Counted from the stretch's first letter, positions 1 to 6,528 are shown. The stretch is DNA of 9,924 bases from Veillonella sp. (GCF_019414865.1 NZ_DXLG01000056.1:1-9924), one strand, 5' to 3'. The notes: a model not told the origin generated them from the sequence alone. Made by a program: numbers and translations.

Positions 1-5
1 TATAA

Positions 6-34
6 GAGACAGGTATATATCTATCTTTTATCAT
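6..34 (+). promoter_or_regulatory. Weak candidate promoter of the monomeric autotransporter gene
   Basis: GAGACA (6-11) and TATCAT (29-34) are separated by 17 bases, matching four and five of the six sigma-70/SigA consensus bases. A start near 41 would give a leader of about 97 bases that includes the shared leader motifs at 73-110. TATATT at 65-70 is an alternative -10 but has no recognisable -35. The window begins just upstream, so the true promoter may be cut off. Confidence 0.25.
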
Positions 35-72
35 AAAAAAGACTAATAAATCAACTCATAGATATATATTCA

Positions 73-110
73 AGTATGAAGGAGCTTTCACAAATGTGAT
101 TGTATTGTAA
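73..110 (+). promoter_or_regulatory. Shared adhesin leader motifs, copy 1
   Basis: AGTATGAAGGAG (73-84) is identical to 3718-3729 and resembles 6895-6905. It is followed by ATTGTATTGTAA (99-110), which resembles the TTTTGTAGT..GTAA box ahead of the two trimeric adhesin genes. Here the second box ends 27 bases before the ATG, against 16 to 18 bases at the other two genes. The motifs lie between the putative promoter and the coding region, so they are more likely a 5' UTR element than a -35/-10 pair. Function is unknown. Confidence 0.4.
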
Positions 111-137
111 GTGAAATATTGATTGAGGTATAAGAGG

Positions 138-2576
138 ATGAAAGGTAGTAATAAGATTTTATTGTCTGCTGTTATGATGACTTTATTGTCATCTACGATG
201 GCTATGCCTAGCACATGGGCTGCAGCAGGTCTTAATTCTGATGGACGTATTTTTGCAACTACTGCAGATAGTAAATTTGAAAGTACAGGTGATACGACTG
301 CGAATGGTGTAGTCGCATCTGATGGTGGTCAAGTTACAATTGGCTCTTTGGACACTCCTGATGCATCTCAATTGCCTAAACGCTATCGTCAACCAGCTTT
401 CATTACAGGCATGCTAAATAACAGTTCCATCCAAGTAGATGGCGGGATTATGGACGTGACTACTGCACCATGGAAGTCTCCATATCCAGTAGCGTTTGCA
501 TATAATAGTAAAATTAATCTCGGCATTGATGATGCGGGTACTGTAAAACACAAAGTGTTTAATATGCAAGGTGATGTGCTGGTATCTGATAAAATGATGC
601 CTCCGTATCAAGAACAGCAACCATCTGTGATCAATATCGGCCTAGGCCGTGCGCATAATAGCCCTAACCAATTTTCTGGCAAAGCTGTGAATACCTTAGA
701 GGATAAGGGCGGCGAAATCAACATGACCTTTGATGGTGGCATGTGGAGCCATGATTACATGGGTGGCTTGGAATCTTTCAAAATTGATGGTAAAACGGAA
801 CGCAGTAGTATTAATAACCTCACAGGCACTCGTACGCGTGAAGGTTTCAGCCGTATTGCGCAAGATTCTCGCAGCGACATTCATGTAAATAAATTGGACG
901 GCCATATCAATGTTATTTATGACATGAGTGATAGCACGGGCTTGAACTTCGCTAAACAAGGCTCCAAGAAAAATGGTCTTGATCCGGCTGATATCGAGGG
1001 TGGTAACTTCATCGTGAAATCCGCTGCGACTGGCTCTGGTGTGCATGGCTATGTAACAGGTGATCATCTTGATACTTCCTCTGAAAGTAATGTAAACAAG
1101 ATTTTAGATAACTTGGCCCACAAATTCTATTATGAAAACTATGTAAAGGGTGAAAGAAACCTTTCTGGTACAGTATCCATCGCTTCTAAAGGTATCGTGT
1201 CTAGCTATAAAAAAGCGTTGACTACAGATCAAAAAGAAGGGGATATTACTTGGAAAGATGGTAATGGCCAAGGCTCCTATGTGGTGCCAGAACCAAAACC
1301 TACACCGACTCCAGATCCTAAACCAGTTACACCTGTAACTCCAGATCCTAAACCAGTTACACCTGTAACTCCAGATCCAAAACCGGTTACACCAGTGACT
1401 CCAGATCCAAAACCAGTTACACCAGTGACTCCGGATCCTAAACCGGTTACGCCTGTAACTCCGGATCCTAAACCAGTTACACCTGTAACTCCGGATCCTA
1501 AACCAGTTACGCCTGTAACTCCAGACCCAAAACCAGTTATGCCTGTAACTCCAGATCCAAAACCAGTTACGCCTGTGACTCCGGATCCTAAACCAGTTAC
1601 ACCAGTAACTCCAGACCCTAAACCGGTTACACCTGTAACACCAGCACCTAAACCAGTAAATCCTAATCCTGTTATTCGCGGTGCTTATGATACACCTCAT
1701 ATGCGTGGTATTCGTTCCGCTGTAGTAGGAAATATCAACGCTTGGCGTACATTAGCTGACGATATGTATCGTCCTCGTGTATTGCAACAAGGTGAACCAA
1801 CTGGTATTTGGGCTCGCATCGGTGGCGGTAAATACAGCTACTCTGGCAGCGGTATCGACACAGCTACAGATTATACACGCATCCAAGGCGGTTATGATGC
1901 TAAAATCAGCCGTGGTTGGACTGTAGGTGGTCAAGTATCTTACCTTCGCGGTTCTGAAGACTATGTATTCGATGGTTCCGGCAAGGTGAAATCCTTCTCC
2001 GTAGGTGCTTATGGTTTGAAAGACCTTGGCAAAGATCAATATGTACATGTAGAAACTCAAGTTGGTCGCGTATCTAATGACTTCACAGCTCGAAATGAAA
2101 TTGGTGAAGCTATGTCTGGCGATACAAAATCCAATGCGTATAGCATCGGTGTTCGTTATGGTAAAACATTGAAATATGCTAATGGTTTCTATGTAGAACC
2201 ACAAGCACAATTGAACTTTACACACTTCGGTGGCCGTAACTTCAATGTAGGTAATGTATTTGTTAACCAATCTAGTGTAAACAGCACTTCTGGTAAAATC
2301 GGCCTTGAATTGGGTAAACAATTTGGCAATGGTAACCTTTATACACGTTTTGCAGCAGGTCATGCTTTCACAGGCAATGTAAAAACCGCATTTGCTAGTG
2401 GCAGTGTTGCGAAATTAACAGAGCAAGACCTTAAAGGTACTTGGACTGAACTTGCTTTCGGCGGCCGTTATGGCTTCAATAGCAACAATAGCGTATTTGC
2501 TGACGTTGCCACAGGTTTGTCTGGTGACTACAAAGCAGACTGGGGCGTAAACGCAGGTTTCACACATAAGTTCTAA
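138..2576 (+). CDS. Monomeric (type Va) autotransporter adhesin with Pro-rich repeat linker
   Basis: This 812-residue protein is a classical autotransporter: the C-terminal barrel inserts in the outer membrane and displays the N-terminal passenger. A signal peptide covers residues 1 to about 28, with AxA-like sites at TMA and TWA. The passenger (about 29-385) is Gly/Asp/Asn-rich and ends in the module LSGTVSIASKGIVSS...GQGSY, of a kind seen in Veillonella and Fusobacterium autotransporters. Eleven PDPKPVTPVT decapeptides (about 392-501) form a stiff spacer. A pore-spanning helix follows (about 512-555), then a barrel of about 257 residues from GIWARIGGG to a terminal HKF; the aromatic last residue is the usual barrel-assembly signal. 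The ATG at 138 was chosen because GAGG (125-128) sits 9 bases upstream and the signal peptide then begins MKGSNK; a TTG at 123 in frame overlaps that site. Adhesin function is inferred, and the passenger carries no recognisable catalytic motif. Confidence 0.9.
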   Translation: MKGSNKILLSAVMMTLLSSTMAMPSTWAAAGLNSDGRIFATTADSKFESTGDTTANGVVASDGGQVTIGSLDTPDASQLPKRYRQPAFITGMLNNSSIQVDGGIMDVTTAPWKSPYPVAFAYNSKINLGIDDAGTVKHKVFNMQGDVLVSDKMMPPYQEQQPSVINIGLGRAHNSPNQFSGKAVNTLEDKGGEINMTFDGGMWSHDYMGGLESFKIDGKTERSSINNLTGTRTREGFSRIAQDSRSDIHVNKLDGHINVIYDMSDSTGLNFAKQGSKKNGLDPADIEGGNFIVKSAATGSGVHGYVTGDHLDTSSESNVNKILDNLAHKFYYENYVKGERNLSGTVSIASKGIVSSYKKALTTDQKEGDITWKDGNGQGSYVVPEPKPTPTPDPKPVTPVTPDPKPVTPVTPDPKPVTPVTPDPKPVTPVTPDPKPVTPVTPDPKPVTPVTPDPKPVTPVTPDPKPVMPVTPDPKPVTPVTPDPKPVTPVTPDPKPVTPVTPAPKPVNPNPVIRGAYDTPHMRGIRSAVVGNINAWRTLADDMYRPRVLQQGEPTGIWARIGGGKYSYSGSGIDTATDYTRIQGGYDAKISRGWTVGGQVSYLRGSEDYVFDGSGKVKSFSVGAYGLKDLGKDQYVHVETQVGRVSNDFTARNEIGEAMSGDTKSNAYSIGVRYGKTLKYANGFYVEPQAQLNFTHFGGRNFNVGNVFVNQSSVNSTSGKIGLELGKQFGNGNLYTRFAAGHAFTGNVKTAFASGSVAKLTEQDLKGTWTELAFGGRYGFNSNNSVFADVATGLSGDYKADWGVNAGFTHKF
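1311..1670 (+). repeat. 30-bp in-frame tandem repeat, 11 copies plus a degenerate twelfth
   Basis: Eleven consecutive 30-bp units (1311-1640) encode PDPKPVTPVT. A diverged twelfth unit (1641-1670) encodes PAPKPVNPNP. Most differences between units are synonymous (CCA/CCG, GAT/GAC, CCT/CCA). Unit 8 (1521-1550) is the exception, with ATG replacing ACG and so Thr to Met. Because the unit length is a multiple of three, copy-number change would alter spacer length without breaking the frame. Confidence 0.97.
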
Positions 2577-2621
2577 GTGTAGATTTATTAAATAATCTTT
2601 TGTACAATAGCTAACATATAT

Positions 2622-2668
2622 AGCCTCCTAATAATAGAGTCATGACTTTATTATTAGGAGGCTTTTAT
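2622..2668 (+). terminator. Long near-perfect hairpin terminator after the type Va gene
   Basis: Positions 2622-2663 form a 42-base palindrome centred on CATG (2641-2644), with arms AGCCTCCTAATAATA and its complement and only one G-T opposition near the centre. TTTTATT follows. It lies 45 bases after the stop codon. On the opposite strand the hairpin is followed by ATATATG rather than a T-run, so it probably acts mainly in the forward direction. Confidence 0.85.
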
Positions 2669-2737
2669 TGTATGGAGTATAGAACTAACTATATAGCCAC
2701 CTATGCATTTTTCTTCTAACCTTAATGAAAAACTATA

Positions 2738-2766
2738 TAGACGAAATACGATATATCGTGTATACT
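2738..2766 (+). promoter_or_regulatory. Promoter with palindromic spacer upstream of the small secreted protein
   Basis: TAGACG (2738-2743) and TATACT (2761-2766) are separated by 17 bases. The spacer contains the perfect 12-bp palindrome ACGATATATCGT (2748-2759). A palindrome between -35 and -10 is a classic repressor-operator position, although no regulator gene lies in the window. Transcription would start near 2773, giving a leader of about 160 bases. Within the leader, TCTCT (2845-2849) can pair with AGAGA (2870-2874) around a weak inner stem. Nothing else is recognisable in 2669-2935. Confidence 0.5.
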
Positions 2767-2935
2767 AATGAAAATGTAAGCTACTAGAATCATTATTGAT
2801 TGAAGCACACTGTATTAATAAATTTACCATGCTTAGTATGGGGGTCTCTATGGGGATAAAAGTTCCTCAAGAGATAATATCTATTACATGATAAATGAAG
2901 TAGCTCTGGGGAGGGCACTTCGAGAGAGGAGACTT

Positions 2936-3505
2936 ATGAAACTAATTAAATTATTACCAGTTATGGCAATTGCTTCTGTATGTGTTGCTGGCCAAGTACA
3001 TGCGGCACAAGATCCTTTGATGATGCCTGAACAACCTGCAGCTCCTTTGACTGCAGAACAACAAGAAATCTCTCTTGCTGTACCTAGCGAAGAGGTAAAA
3101 GCTGTAGTATCTGAATTTGCAGCATTCCAATTGGGTATGAGCAATGCTTTAATCCAAGACGACAATCGCGTAATGTCTGGTCAACAACGTTATACTAATA
3201 ACGTGTTGTACTACATGAATGTTCGTCGTGACTGGTACATTACAAGCCATCGCTATAAAAAAGATAGCTATGCTCGCGTAGCATTAGATCGCTTGTACTT
3301 AGATTACAAAGAATTTTTCACAAACCACACAACTGTGTCTGACATGAACAAAGCTGAATATGAAAACCAAATTTTGGCAATTCTTGAAAAGAATACAGCT
3401 AACATGTCTAATGATGAATTGCGTTTCTACATGAACGAAATGGTAATCTACAGCTTGAAAGAAGCTATGCGTGACGGTAATAACCGCGTTAAACGTATCC
3501 GCTAA
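2936..3505 (+). CDS. Small secreted protein of unknown function
   Basis: I do not recognise the family. The product is 189 residues. It has a clear Sec signal peptide (MKLIKLLPVMAIASVCVAG...VHAA) with likely cleavage after residue 23 or 24, and the only cysteine (16) lies inside it. The mature part is about 165 residues with no membrane segment or lipobox. It begins with a Pro-rich stretch (DPLMMPEQPAAPLT) and continues as a probably all-helical, Tyr/Asn/Arg-rich region (NVLYYMNVRRDWYITSHRYKK) ending in a basic NNRVKRIR tail. The ATG at 2936 was preferred because GAGAGGAG (2923-2930) lies 5 bases upstream and the signal peptide starts there; an in-frame ATG at 2888 would add 16 charged residues ahead of it. 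It has its own promoter and terminator. Its place among adhesins suggests an envelope or matrix role, which is inference only. Confidence 0.8.
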   Translation: MKLIKLLPVMAIASVCVAGQVHAAQDPLMMPEQPAAPLTAEQQEISLAVPSEEVKAVVSEFAAFQLGMSNALIQDDNRVMSGQQRYTNNVLYYMNVRRDWYITSHRYKKDSYARVALDRLYLDYKEFFTNHTTVSDMNKAEYENQILAILEKNTANMSNDELRFYMNEMVIYSLKEAMRDGNNRVKRIR

Positions 3506-3531
3506 TCGGTATATACAACTATATATCTATG

Positions 3532-3568
3532 AAAGAGGTAACGGCATAGGCCGTTACCTCTTTTGTTT
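3532..3568 (+). terminator. Intrinsic terminator after the small secreted protein
   Basis: A 14-bp perfect stem (AAAGAGGTAACGGC 3532-3545 with 3550-3563) closes a four-base ATAG loop. TTTTGTTTT follows. It lies 26 bases after the stop codon. Confidence 0.92.
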
Positions 3569-3614
3569 TCAAAACAAATGCCCTCGTAGGAACAAATTCC
3601 ATGGGGGTTTGTTT
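3562..3614 (+). terminator. Overlapping secondary hairpins downstream of the terminator
   Basis: AAACAAA (3572-3578) can pair with TTTGTTT (3608-3614), extended by CCC/GGG and GGAA/TTCC around a CAAA loop. The same AAACAAA can instead pair with TTTGTTTT at 3562-3569, part of the T-tract of the preceding terminator. This is probably a back-up terminator. The mutually exclusive pairings are visible, but any regulatory role is speculative. Confidence 0.4.
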
Positions 3615-3666
3615 ATTCATTAATTATATTATCTGATTTATTCTTTATGAATTATTATTTATGTTA

Positions 3667-3695
3667 TTTACATATTTTTTCGATGGCAGTATAAT
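3667..3695 (+). promoter_or_regulatory. Promoter of the short trimeric autotransporter gene
   Basis: TTTACA (3667-3672) and TATAAT (3690-3695) are separated by exactly 17 bases. They match five and six of the six consensus bases, making this the best promoter in the window. Predicted start is near 3702, giving a leader of about 64 bases with the shared motifs at 3718-3747. Confidence 0.8.
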
Positions 3696-3717
3696 CTACT
3701 TGTAGAATTATGAGGAA

Positions 3718-3747
3718 AGTATGAAGGAGAAGTGTTTTGTAGTGTAA
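3718..3747 (+). promoter_or_regulatory. Shared adhesin leader motifs, copy 2
   Basis: AGTATGAAGGAG (3718-3729) is identical to copy 1. TTTTGTAGTGTAA (3735-3747) nearly matches copy 3 (6906-6920), which carries two extra Ts. The ATG in the first motif opens an eight-codon frame (MKEKCFVV, 3721-3747) that stops at the TAA of the second motif, and GAGG at 3712-3715 lies 5 bases upstream of it. It could be a leader peptide, but the peptides in the three copies do not agree, so nucleotide-level function seems likelier. Confidence 0.45.
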
Positions 3748-3765
3748 CAAGGGAGGCGTATGATT

Positions 3766-5145
3766 ATGAATCACGCAAAGAAACTACAATTATTAGCAGT
3801 ACTCGGAGTTTTGACTATATCTTCGGCAAGCTTGGTTCAAGCTGCAGATATTCCTGTTGTTTCTAGTGGTGGTGCCACTTATAACATTGGTTTACAAGGC
3901 TGGTCATCTTTCACTAACTCAGATAATGTACATCTTGGCGGTCAAACTGGGGCGGCTAATAGCGATCCCTATGCCCATGTAGGGGATCCAAATGCAAAGG
4001 GTAATAATATTGCCATCGGTCGTCTTGCCTTGAATGGTTCTCAAGGTGGTGGTAACGTAGCGCTTAGCTCTAAGACATTTGTAGGCGGTAAAGGTGATTA
4101 TAACTTCTTAGGTAACTTTGCCGCAGGTTATAATTCAACCATTTCCGATACCATTGCTATCGGTTACTTTACAGGTTCTTACTCTCAAGGTAATAAAAAC
4201 GTATGGCTCGGTGCCTCTCAAGCTGCCGGTAGTAAGGCTAACAATACCGTATTAATCGGTTCTAACTCTACTGTAAATGGTGATTTTAACTATGGTATGG
4301 GCCATGGCGTTATCTTTAAAGGCGATAAGAACTCTGCTATTGGTGCTTACAACAAGATTGAAGGTAACCAATCCGGCGCCTTTGGTGTAGGTACATATAA
4401 TGTGGACACTGTTAAGGGGGATAATTCCTACAGTGTTGGTAACAAGAACCAAGTGAGTGCTAATAATACATTCGTAGTGGGTAATAATGTGAAAACATCT
4501 CTAGACAATGCAGTTGTATTAGGTAATAATTCTACTGCTGAAAGTAGTGATGTAGTGAGCACTCCTAGTTATACCTACAATAATGGTGTTACTGAAAGCT
4601 TCGCCGGTACTGCTCCTGTGTCTACTGTATCTGTTGGTGCAGCAGGTCAAGAGCGCACTATCACTCATGTTGCAGCAGGTCGTATTACAGCGGATTCTAC
4701 AGATGCGGTTAACGGCTCCCAGTTATATGGTACAAACCAACAAATTGATGTATTACACCGCGATGTACGCCACGTGGAAAAAGAATCCAACCGCGGTGAT
4801 GCTCGTGCCGCAGCACTAGCTGCATTACATCCACTACAATTTGATCCTGACCACAAGGTTCAAGTTATGGGTGGCTATGGTCACTACAAGGGCGAAAATG
4901 CATTGGCTCTTGGCGTAGGTTACTATCCGAAAGAAAACCTACTGCTTACAGCAGGTACAACTGTAAGTGGTGATTTGATGACTAATGTAGGCGTATCCTA
5001 TAAATTCGGTGAAAATAAAACATTGCCTAAGATTTCCCCTGCATCCTATAACGCATTGGAACAACGGGTAGATACATTAGAAGCACAAAACAAAAAACTA
5101 CAAGAAACAGTAGATATGCTTGTGCAAAAACTTAATGAAAAATAG
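3766..5145 (+). CDS. YadA-like trimeric (type Vc) autotransporter adhesin, short form with C-terminal coiled coil
   Basis: This 459-residue trimeric autotransporter would assemble as three chains sharing one 12-stranded barrel. The signal peptide covers residues 1-26 (VQA then ADIPVV). The head (about 45-270) carries YadA-type left-handed roll repeats, recognisable as AIGYFTGSYSQG, VLIGSNSTV and SAIGAYNKI. A neck follows (about 299-321) with ITHVAAGRI...DAVNGSQL. After a short helix comes the anchor (about 341-413, AAALAALHPLQFDPDHK ... GVSYKF). Unusually the chain continues for about 46 residues past the last barrel strand and ends in a heptad-like coiled coil (about 428-459, LEQRVDTLEAQNKKLQETV). 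The anchor closely resembles that of the 6937-9732 protein, but the SLH domain is missing. The ATG at 3766 was preferred over that at 3760 because GGGAGG (3751-3756) then sits 9 bases upstream. It is a likely adhesin; the ligand is unknown. Confidence 0.92.
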   Translation: MNHAKKLQLLAVLGVLTISSASLVQAADIPVVSSGGATYNIGLQGWSSFTNSDNVHLGGQTGAANSDPYAHVGDPNAKGNNIAIGRLALNGSQGGGNVALSSKTFVGGKGDYNFLGNFAAGYNSTISDTIAIGYFTGSYSQGNKNVWLGASQAAGSKANNTVLIGSNSTVNGDFNYGMGHGVIFKGDKNSAIGAYNKIEGNQSGAFGVGTYNVDTVKGDNSYSVGNKNQVSANNTFVVGNNVKTSLDNAVVLGNNSTAESSDVVSTPSYTYNNGVTESFAGTAPVSTVSVGAAGQERTITHVAAGRITADSTDAVNGSQLYGTNQQIDVLHRDVRHVEKESNRGDARAAALAALHPLQFDPDHKVQVMGGYGHYKGENALALGVGYYPKENLLLTAGTTVSGDLMTNVGVSYKFGENKTLPKISPASYNALEQRVDTLEAQNKKLQETVDMLVQKLNEK

Positions 5146-5215
5146 AATCTAATATCAAATATTTAATATTCAGTGTAGTAATATAGAATAAGCTTTAATA
5201 TTGATAAAGGATATG

Positions 5216-5248
5216 AAAGAGGTAATAACATGGTTATTACCTCTTTTT
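5216..5248 (+). terminator. Intrinsic terminator after the short trimeric autotransporter gene
   Basis: A 14-bp perfect stem (AAAGAGGTAATAAC 5216-5229 with 5233-5246) closes an ATG loop and runs into a TTTTT tract (5244-5248). Its outer arm and flank (TATGAAAGAGGTAA) are identical to those of the terminator at 3532. Confidence 0.92.
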
Positions 5249-5294
5249 ATATACATATAATAGTAATATAATACGTTTCTAGTGACCTCTTATC

Positions 5295-5324
5295 TTGACA
5301 TACATAAACATTATTCGATACACT
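5295..5324 (+). promoter_or_regulatory. Promoter of the inverse autotransporter barrel gene
   Basis: A perfect TTGACA (5295-5300) is followed after 18 bases by TACACT (5319-5324), which matches four of the six -10 bases. Predicted start is near 5331, giving a leader of about 40 bases. The shared leader motifs of the other adhesin genes are absent here. Confidence 0.65.
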
Positions 5325-5370
5325 AGTATATATTTCATTTGTTGTTCATGAATTTTAAATGTAGAGAGTA

Positions 5371-6414
5371 ATGAAACGTATTGTGTGTATCGCCTTGAGC
5401 GCCCTATTGTGTTGTGTGGGTACAGCTGAGGCAGAAAAACAACAAGTACATAATGATAAGGGCGTAGTGTCTGCAAAAACTAATGCTCAAACAGAGCGCA
5501 TGAAGGCCGCATCAGAGGGCTTTCACATTACGCCTGCTGCTACACCAGACCATGTGATTGGCCAAGGTGGGCCGCTCATCATGGATCGGCAAGATACTAA
5601 GACCGTGCAGTATAGCAATGTGGATGCAGTGAACCGCGCCATTAATGCGGTGGCTATGTCCAATGTATCTAATGCTATGTATGGTGCCAAAGGTAAGCCG
5701 TGGATGCGACGCACTACGCTGAGCTTTCAGTTCCAAGAAGGATGGAAGCCGCTGTATTCTGCGGAGACTATTCAGCCTCTAGGTCATTACGATAATACCT
5801 CTCGTGATGTGTGGTTTACGCAGCAGCGTATTTCTCGTGCCTCTGATACGGGTACTACCCTTAACGTAGGTGTTGGGTACCGTCGTATTTCCAAGGACGA
5901 CCGTCGTCTCTATGGGGCTCATTTATTCTATGACCACCGCTTCTTAAATCGTCACGATCGACTCAGTGCTGGTCTTGAATATATGTCTGGTGAAAGCGAG
6001 TTTCGTTTTAACTGGTATGGTTCTGCTTCCGATGAACGTGTTTTGGATGCGAACCTGCATACCTTAGAGCGAGTCTCTAATGGTTATACCTTAGAATATG
6101 GTAAAACCTTTAAAAATGCGCGTTGGGCTAGAGTCTATGTTGAAGGCTATCACTGGAACCAGGATCGACAAGCTGATAAGAATGGTTTGCGCATAGGATC
6201 TGAGCTGCAACTTACGCCGCGTGTATCTGTAGATATGGGATACAATAAACCGGAACATAGCTCTGGCGGTGCATATGGTAAAATTACGTTCCGTTTAGCG
6301 GGAGCTCCGATGGCTTGGTATGGTGGCAAGCATCGTTTAGAACAATCTGCAACGGTTCGCGATAAAATGCTCAACATCGTAAGACGAACTAATACGGTTT
6401 TTGTTGAACAATAA
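5371..6414 (+). CDS. Inverse autotransporter (intimin/invasin-type, type Ve) beta-barrel protein lacking a passenger
   Basis: The 347-residue product matches the inverse autotransporter beta domain. A signal peptide covers about 1-21 (TAEA then EKQQ). A spacer of about 90 residues comes next. The barrel spans about 110-315, with the family signature LNVGVGYRRISKDDRRLYG followed by AHLFYDHRF and RLSAGLEYMSGESEFRFNWYG. The last 25 residues (RDKMLNIVRRTNTVFVEQ) align by eye with the family's post-barrel segment (R-Y-D-L-V-E-R-N-N-N-I-V-L-E). In intimin and invasin, Ig-like passenger domains come next; here the protein simply stops, and I see no in-frame continuation. No LysM motif was seen. CC at 14-15 lacks a small residue at -1, so it is not a lipobox. 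AGAGAG (5363-5368) is only 2 bases from the ATG, so translation may be weak. It could be a stand-alone pore, an assembly partner or a truncated adhesin. Confidence 0.85.
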   Translation: MKRIVCIALSALLCCVGTAEAEKQQVHNDKGVVSAKTNAQTERMKAASEGFHITPAATPDHVIGQGGPLIMDRQDTKTVQYSNVDAVNRAINAVAMSNVSNAMYGAKGKPWMRRTTLSFQFQEGWKPLYSAETIQPLGHYDNTSRDVWFTQQRISRASDTGTTLNVGVGYRRISKDDRRLYGAHLFYDHRFLNRHDRLSAGLEYMSGESEFRFNWYGSASDERVLDANLHTLERVSNGYTLEYGKTFKNARWARVYVEGYHWNQDRQADKNGLRIGSELQLTPRVSVDMGYNKPEHSSGGAYGKITFRLAGAPMAWYGGKHRLEQSATVRDKMLNIVRRTNTVFVEQ

Positions 6415-6461
6415 TTTTGATAACTGAATAGACAAATTGAATGGTCATGCCATTTCCTGCA

Positions 6462-6480
6462 TTCATTTTATTTTAATGAA
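6462..6480 (+). other. AT-rich inverted repeat after the barrel gene
   Basis: TTCATT (6462-6467) can pair with AATGAA (6475-6480), and AATGG/CCATT pair just upstream (about 6440-6454). Both are short and weak. They could contribute to mRNA 3' end formation, but the stronger candidate terminator is at 6570-6602. Confidence 0.2.
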
Positions 6481-6519
6481 AATTAAATGAAAAATAACCT
6501 ACTATTGTTCCTATATAAG

Positions 6520-6528
6520 TGATATACT
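6520..6528 (+). promoter_or_regulatory. Candidate extended -10 promoter in the intergenic region
   Basis: TGATATACT (6520-6528) fits the extended -10 form TGnTATAAT with one mismatch. No good -35 is present at the usual distance, which extended -10 promoters can tolerate. A start near 6535 would give either a roughly 70-base RNA ending at the 6570-6602 hairpin or a longer RNA running to the terminator at 6751-6790. Confidence 0.3.

Noticed and set aside
123..137. TTG start at 123 for the type Va autotransporter
   Set aside because: It would consume the GAGG ribosome binding site and add MRYKR before a signal peptide that is complete from the ATG at 138.
1311..1670. Could the regular 30-bp repeats be a CRISPR array?
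   Set aside because: There are no unique spacers: the units abut directly and encode an in-frame decapeptide with synonymous variation.
1104..1700. A 198-codon open frame on the minus strand rich in Trp, Arg and Cys
   Set aside because: It is the reverse of the 30-bp Pro repeat and flanking passenger code. Its repetitive composition mirrors the repeat and it has no ribosome binding site of note.
2888..2935. ATG at 2888 for the small secreted protein
   Set aside because: It adds a charged 16-residue extension before an otherwise perfect signal peptide, while a good binding site lies just before 2936.
4583..4819. A 78-codon frame on the plus strand inside the short trimeric adhesin gene
   Set aside because: It is a Leu-rich shift-frame shadow of the neck and anchor code, with no ribosome binding site.
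3532..5248. Are the matching terminators at 3532 and 5216 the ends of a duplicated segment?
   Set aside because: Only about 14 bases of outer arm and flank are shared (TATGAAAGAGGTAA), the loops and inner stems differ, and the genes ahead of them are unrelated.
5371..5433. Possible lipoprotein signal (CC near residue 14) on the barrel protein
   Set aside because: The residue before the cysteines is Leu, not Gly/Ala/Ser, and a normal AxA-type cleavage site follows at TAEA.
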